Source: Amoebophrya sp. AT5.2 (taxonomy: Eukaryota; Sar; Dinophyceae; Syndiniales; Amoebophryaceae). Taken from it: a stretch of DNA of 10,550 bases. Positions 7,260-10,550 of the stretch are shown here, one piece after another. The first letter of the stretch is position 1, and every line of letters begins with the position of its first letter. Under the pieces are notes generated by a model. That model ran no database searches. It was not told the origin of the DNA and was given only the letters and a program-made list of their open reading frames with translations. A program made the position numbers and the translations under genes. Location: contig RXOD01006366.1 in assembly GCA_005223375.1 (NCBI GenBank), forward strand, positions 1-10,550. Direction: 5' to 3'.

Positions 7260-7275
7260 TTCCTGTTCATACCAG
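7260..7275 (+). other. inferred 3' splice site upstream of the large exon
   Basis: A pyrimidine-rich stretch (ttcctgttcatacc) ends in AG at 7274-7275. The frame downstream is open to the end of the window and looks coding from about 7285. Upstream it closes at TGA 7189-7191, and no in-frame ATG exists before 7522, which lies inside the first filamin-like domain. An acceptor here would therefore solve the missing start. Exact position is inferred. Confidence 0.45.
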
Positions 7276-10200
7276 CACGTACTGAATTCGCCGTTCGAGG
7301 ACCTGGTTGTCCTGCCGACGAAGGAAGCGGCGAACGGCTCGGCGTGCGTGTTTCCGGAGACCTTCATCGCGGGCGCGCCGACGATCGTCTCCTGCGACGT
7401 GAAGGATCGGTTCGAAAACCCGCTGCCGCAGGCGGGCTTCATCTTGTACGGCAGCGCGCGGAAGCTGAGCAAGCTCGACGTTGGCGGGAGTCGTGCCGTC
7501 CGGAACGACGTGACGACGATAATGGGCAACAACCTGCTGGCGGAAGTGCGGGAGAATCACGCGTACTGGAACTTTGTGCAGAAGCAGTACTACGTGGTGC
7601 TGAACCTGCAGAAGCGCGGGCAGTACTCGCTGCGAACGGAGCTGCGGGCGAAGGGCGGCCTCATCGCGCGGTACTACCGGGCGCCAAAATTTCAGTCGCT
7701 GGTGCGCGCACAAGCACTGCGGGGGGTCTCAACCGCAGGGGCGATCGCAGCGACAGACGTTCCCGATCGAAGAGACGGCGGACACACGGGCGAAGCTTTC
7801 GACTACTACACGCGTGTGGACCCACAAATCGACTTCGTGTGGCCGGGGTCGCCCGTGCAGGGGGCGCCGGAAGATCGTTTCTCGGTGGAATGGAGCGGGT
7901 TTCTTCTACCGGTGTCGACGGGCACGCACACGGTGCGGGTGGAAACGGACGGCGCCTGCGTGGTGGTCATCGACGGCAAGGAGGTGATTCTGATCACGGG
8001 AGACGAAAAGTCGGAGGACAGAGCGGAAGGCACGGTCGACCTGGAGGCAGACAAGGAAGTCGCGATATTGGTGAGGTACGAGCACACGATAGGCACTTCC
8101 TACATCCGCCTCTTCTGGAGCAGCACGGCGTACCAGGACAGCGTAGTGCCGACGAATTCGCTGCTCCATCCGCTGAACATTTTCCGCGCGGAAACGATCC
8201 GCGTCGAGCCTGCCGAGGCACACGCCGCCCACTCCCTCGTCTGTGCGGCGGGCGAAAAGGGCGGGCCGACGCTTGTATCGCCTTCAGAGCAGTGCTCGAT
8301 TCAGCTCCGGCACGCCAAGGCGGGAGTGGAAAACACAGCCTTCTTGCACACAAAAGACGTGTACGGGAACCTGCGGATCGATTTCCTCACTGGCGTACCC
8401 ATCTCCGGCTTTCTGGAGACGGCGCCCGAAAGAACGCCGGTGAGTGTGGTCCAGCATCCGAGCATCGGCGGGGTGTACATGCTGAAGTATACCCCGAAAT
8501 CTTCCGGACCGAACATCCCGCTGCGCATGCGCATCAACGGCACCGATTTGACGCACGTGCCGCCAGTTACGATCGCAACGGGACCCGTATCGCCGCAGCA
8601 CTGCCTTGTCGCGGGACCAGGGATTGCCGGCGCGGTCGCAAACGAGCGCGGGTATTTCAACGTGACGCTGCGCGACGCGAACAAGGACACGGTCACGGAC
8701 GCCCCCGAAACCACCGTCGTGGATACGAGTCGTGCGGAGTTTGTCTGCACGAACGCCGGGCAGGGTGTGTTTACTTGCACGTACTTGATTTCGCTGGCGA
8801 AAACGTATGACGTGTTCGTATTCGTGAACGGGATCCCGACCACAATCGACCCCTTCTACATCACCGTGACGGCGCGGAAGCCGAGGGCCGAAATGATCGT
8901 CGGCGGCGGCGGCGAGGTTGGTGACCTGGCGTACAATTTCGCGACCTCCAGTTTCCCGACCGAGGTGCAGCGCGCCACGCCGAACAAGGTGGTGCTCGTT
9001 CCCAGGGACGAGCTCAGCAACCGGATGATGCTGGGGAAGGGATTGCGCATGGTGGTGTGCGAAATCGTTGGCGAAACGCGGCTGCCGCTGGAGGTGCGCC
9101 CGATCGAGTCGACAAACTCGGCGGCGACCGGCGAAGAGTTCTTTGAGCTAAACATCTTCGTGAACTCGCAGGCACCGGTCGGCCGGTACGAGGTGCACTG
9201 CTTCTCCGTGCAGCAGGGAGGGGCGAACGCGATGTTCTACAACAACCTCTTTCGCCTTGGCCCGCCAGCCGTCGCGAGCGTGCAAAAGTCGCTTTCGTTC
9301 GACTACGGTGATGGCCTCGTTTCCGGCGAGGCGGAAGACTACGTGAGCTCTTCGTACAGCGGGTACCTGCGCGCGCCGGCTGAGGGCGCGTTCGAATTCA
9401 CGGTCACGTACAACGACGAGGCGAAGATCTGGATCGACGGCGACTTGGTGTTCAACTCGGACACGGTGTCTCTTGCTGCGGAGCGGCGACGAATCCTGGT
9501 CGAGATGGGCCCGGAATTGCTCGCCGCAAAATCCGGTAGCACGACGTACGGGCGGCTGGTCGCTAGTGAGATCGGCGCAGCGGAAGCGGACGCGGAGGAA
9601 AGCCGTGTGAGCAGCTTCACGAAGTACTTCGCGCAGGACCGGCTGTACGCGTTTCAAATCGCGTACCGGGAGCGTGTCGGATCTGCGATTTTGAGGCTCG
9701 AGTGGAGTTGTGCGGAGTGCGGAATTCCGAGGACCGTCGTGTCGGAGCGCAACCTGTACCACTCGCAGAGGAAGTTGGCGGACTTCCCGCGACCAATCCT
9801 CATGTACGACCGTCCGGGACCGCCAGACGCGTTCTACCGCGACAACGCGCCGGCCGCCGGTGCGACCGTGGATGCGTCGTCGGTGATCCAGCTGAAGTGG
9901 CTGCCGCCGGTCGACGACGGCGGTCTCCAGATCGCGGGGTACCAGATCTTCCGCCGCAAAACGACGCTCGCCGAGTCCGTGAAACTCGACTCCCGCGTAG
10001 GTGACACGACGAAGCCGGAATCCTACGTGAGCCAGAGCGTCGCGATTGCGGACAACCCGGACTTCCTCGCGGAGCTGGTTTTCGAAACCTACGACGTTTC
10101 GGCGGCGCAGACGTACGAGTTTACGGACACGACGGCGGACACGACCGACCCGGCAGTGGTGTACGCCTACGCCCTAGTGTCGCGGAACGCGTACGCGGAG

Positions 10201-10550
10201 TCGTACCCGTTCGAGATTTTCGTGCAGCCAAGTACGTTGCCGTCCGTGCCGGTGCCACCGCTTCTCCAGGCTGCGGACGACTCCACAGGCGTGATGGTGT
10301 TGCTCCTCACGCCCCCGGCGGATACGGGCTCCTCGCCGGTGTTGTACTACCAGCTGGCGCGCAATGACGGGGTGGTCGGGCAAACCCCGGACATCGTGCT
10401 GCAGGGGGACGTGCCAACCGGCGACAAACCGAAGAACATCACCCTGTACAACTTGGTGCCGGGGCTGACGTACGATTTCCAGGTCAAATTCGCGACGCGA
10501 GTGGGTTGGTCGCCGTACAGCGAGAAAAAGTCGGCCGTCTGCTGCGGCTT
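7276..10550 (+). CDS. multidomain filamin/Ig - PA14 - FN3 protein, partial at both ends
   Basis: The frame is open from TGA 7189 to the window end (1091 codons from 7276) with no stop. Exon-residue positions in order: filamin/Ig-like repeat ~4-125; PA14 domain 1 ~128-301 (starts GLIARYYR, core ETDGACVVVIDGKE, end YIRLFWSS); filamin-like repeats ~304-432 (KDVYGNLR, GGVYMLKYTP), ~438-534 and ~539-649; PA14 domain 2 ~650-830 (starts NAMFYNN, core YNDEAKIWIDG, end ILRLEWS); FN3 domain 1 ~846-981 (IQLKWLPPVDDGG, IAGYQIFRR); FN3 domain 2 ~989-1091 (LYNLVPGLTYDFQV). PA14 is a beta-barrel module, often glycan-binding, found in adhesins and glycosidases. FN3 and filamin repeats form extended rods. Four N-glycosylation sequons (NGS, NGT, NVT, NIT) fit passage through the secretory route. 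The likely role is a surface or secreted adhesion or matrix protein, which is inference. The amino end and any signal peptide must lie upstream, and the rest lies beyond the window. Confidence 0.8.

Noticed and set aside
7522..7524. ATG 7522 as the start of the PA14/FN3 protein
   Set aside because: The frame upstream (7285-7521) already reads as a filamin-like domain with matching codon bias, so starting at 7522 would cut the domain.
7344..8810. 488-codon + strand frame overlapping the PA14 exon
   Set aside because: It is Arg/Gly/Ala-rich with no domain. The overlapping frame 1 carries clear filamin and PA14 motifs; the long shadow reflects GC-rich DNA with few stops.
9148..9762. 204-codon minus-strand frame within the PA14 exon
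   Set aside because: It is Arg/Val-rich with no domain, and lies antisense to the second PA14 domain.

Overview
The window looks like nuclear DNA of a GC-rich eukaryotic microbe. The reasons are three long same-strand genes with GC-rich third codon positions, spacers of 0.9 to 1.7 kb, low-complexity Ser/Ala/Gly-rich protein regions, a signal peptide, a multidomain filamin/PA14/FN3 protein, and a coding region that can only be completed by splicing. A protist of the alveolate/dinoflagellate lineage (for example a syndinian or perkinsid-like parasite) would fit this architecture and the co-directional gene order. That placement is inference only: no marker gene here decides it.

Layout, all genes on the + strand. 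(1) Positions 1-699 hold the 3' end of a TPR (tetratricopeptide repeat) protein, probably a co-chaperone-like protein; its 5' end lies outside the window. (2) Positions 700-1623 are a spacer with no supportable gene. (3) Positions 1624-5568 are one uninterrupted 1314-codon reading frame for a very large, divergent sirtuin (SIR2 family). It has a signal-peptide-like N-terminus, about 600 residues of Ser-rich presumably disordered sequence, and a SIR2 fold split by a ~215-residue insertion. The NAD-binding and catalytic motifs are visible, but the four zinc-ribbon cysteines are not. (4) Positions 5569-7275 are non-coding or intronic. They contain a 62-bp near-perfect direct repeat pair, a field of degenerate short repeats, an ATC microsatellite and a possible small 5' exon. 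(5) Position 7276 to the end of the window is a large exon of an extracellular-type protein built from filamin/Ig-like repeats, two PA14 domains and two fibronectin type III domains. It is open at the 3' end and lacks its own start, so an upstream exon is required.

The three genes do not form an obvious pathway. The most interesting items are the apparently secreted or organelle-targeted, zinc-less, highly expanded sirtuin, and the repeat-rich spacer/intron upstream of the PA14/FN3 gene. If the organism is a parasite, an exported NAD-dependent enzyme beside an adhesin-like surface protein would be worth examining, but nothing in the sequence links them functionally.
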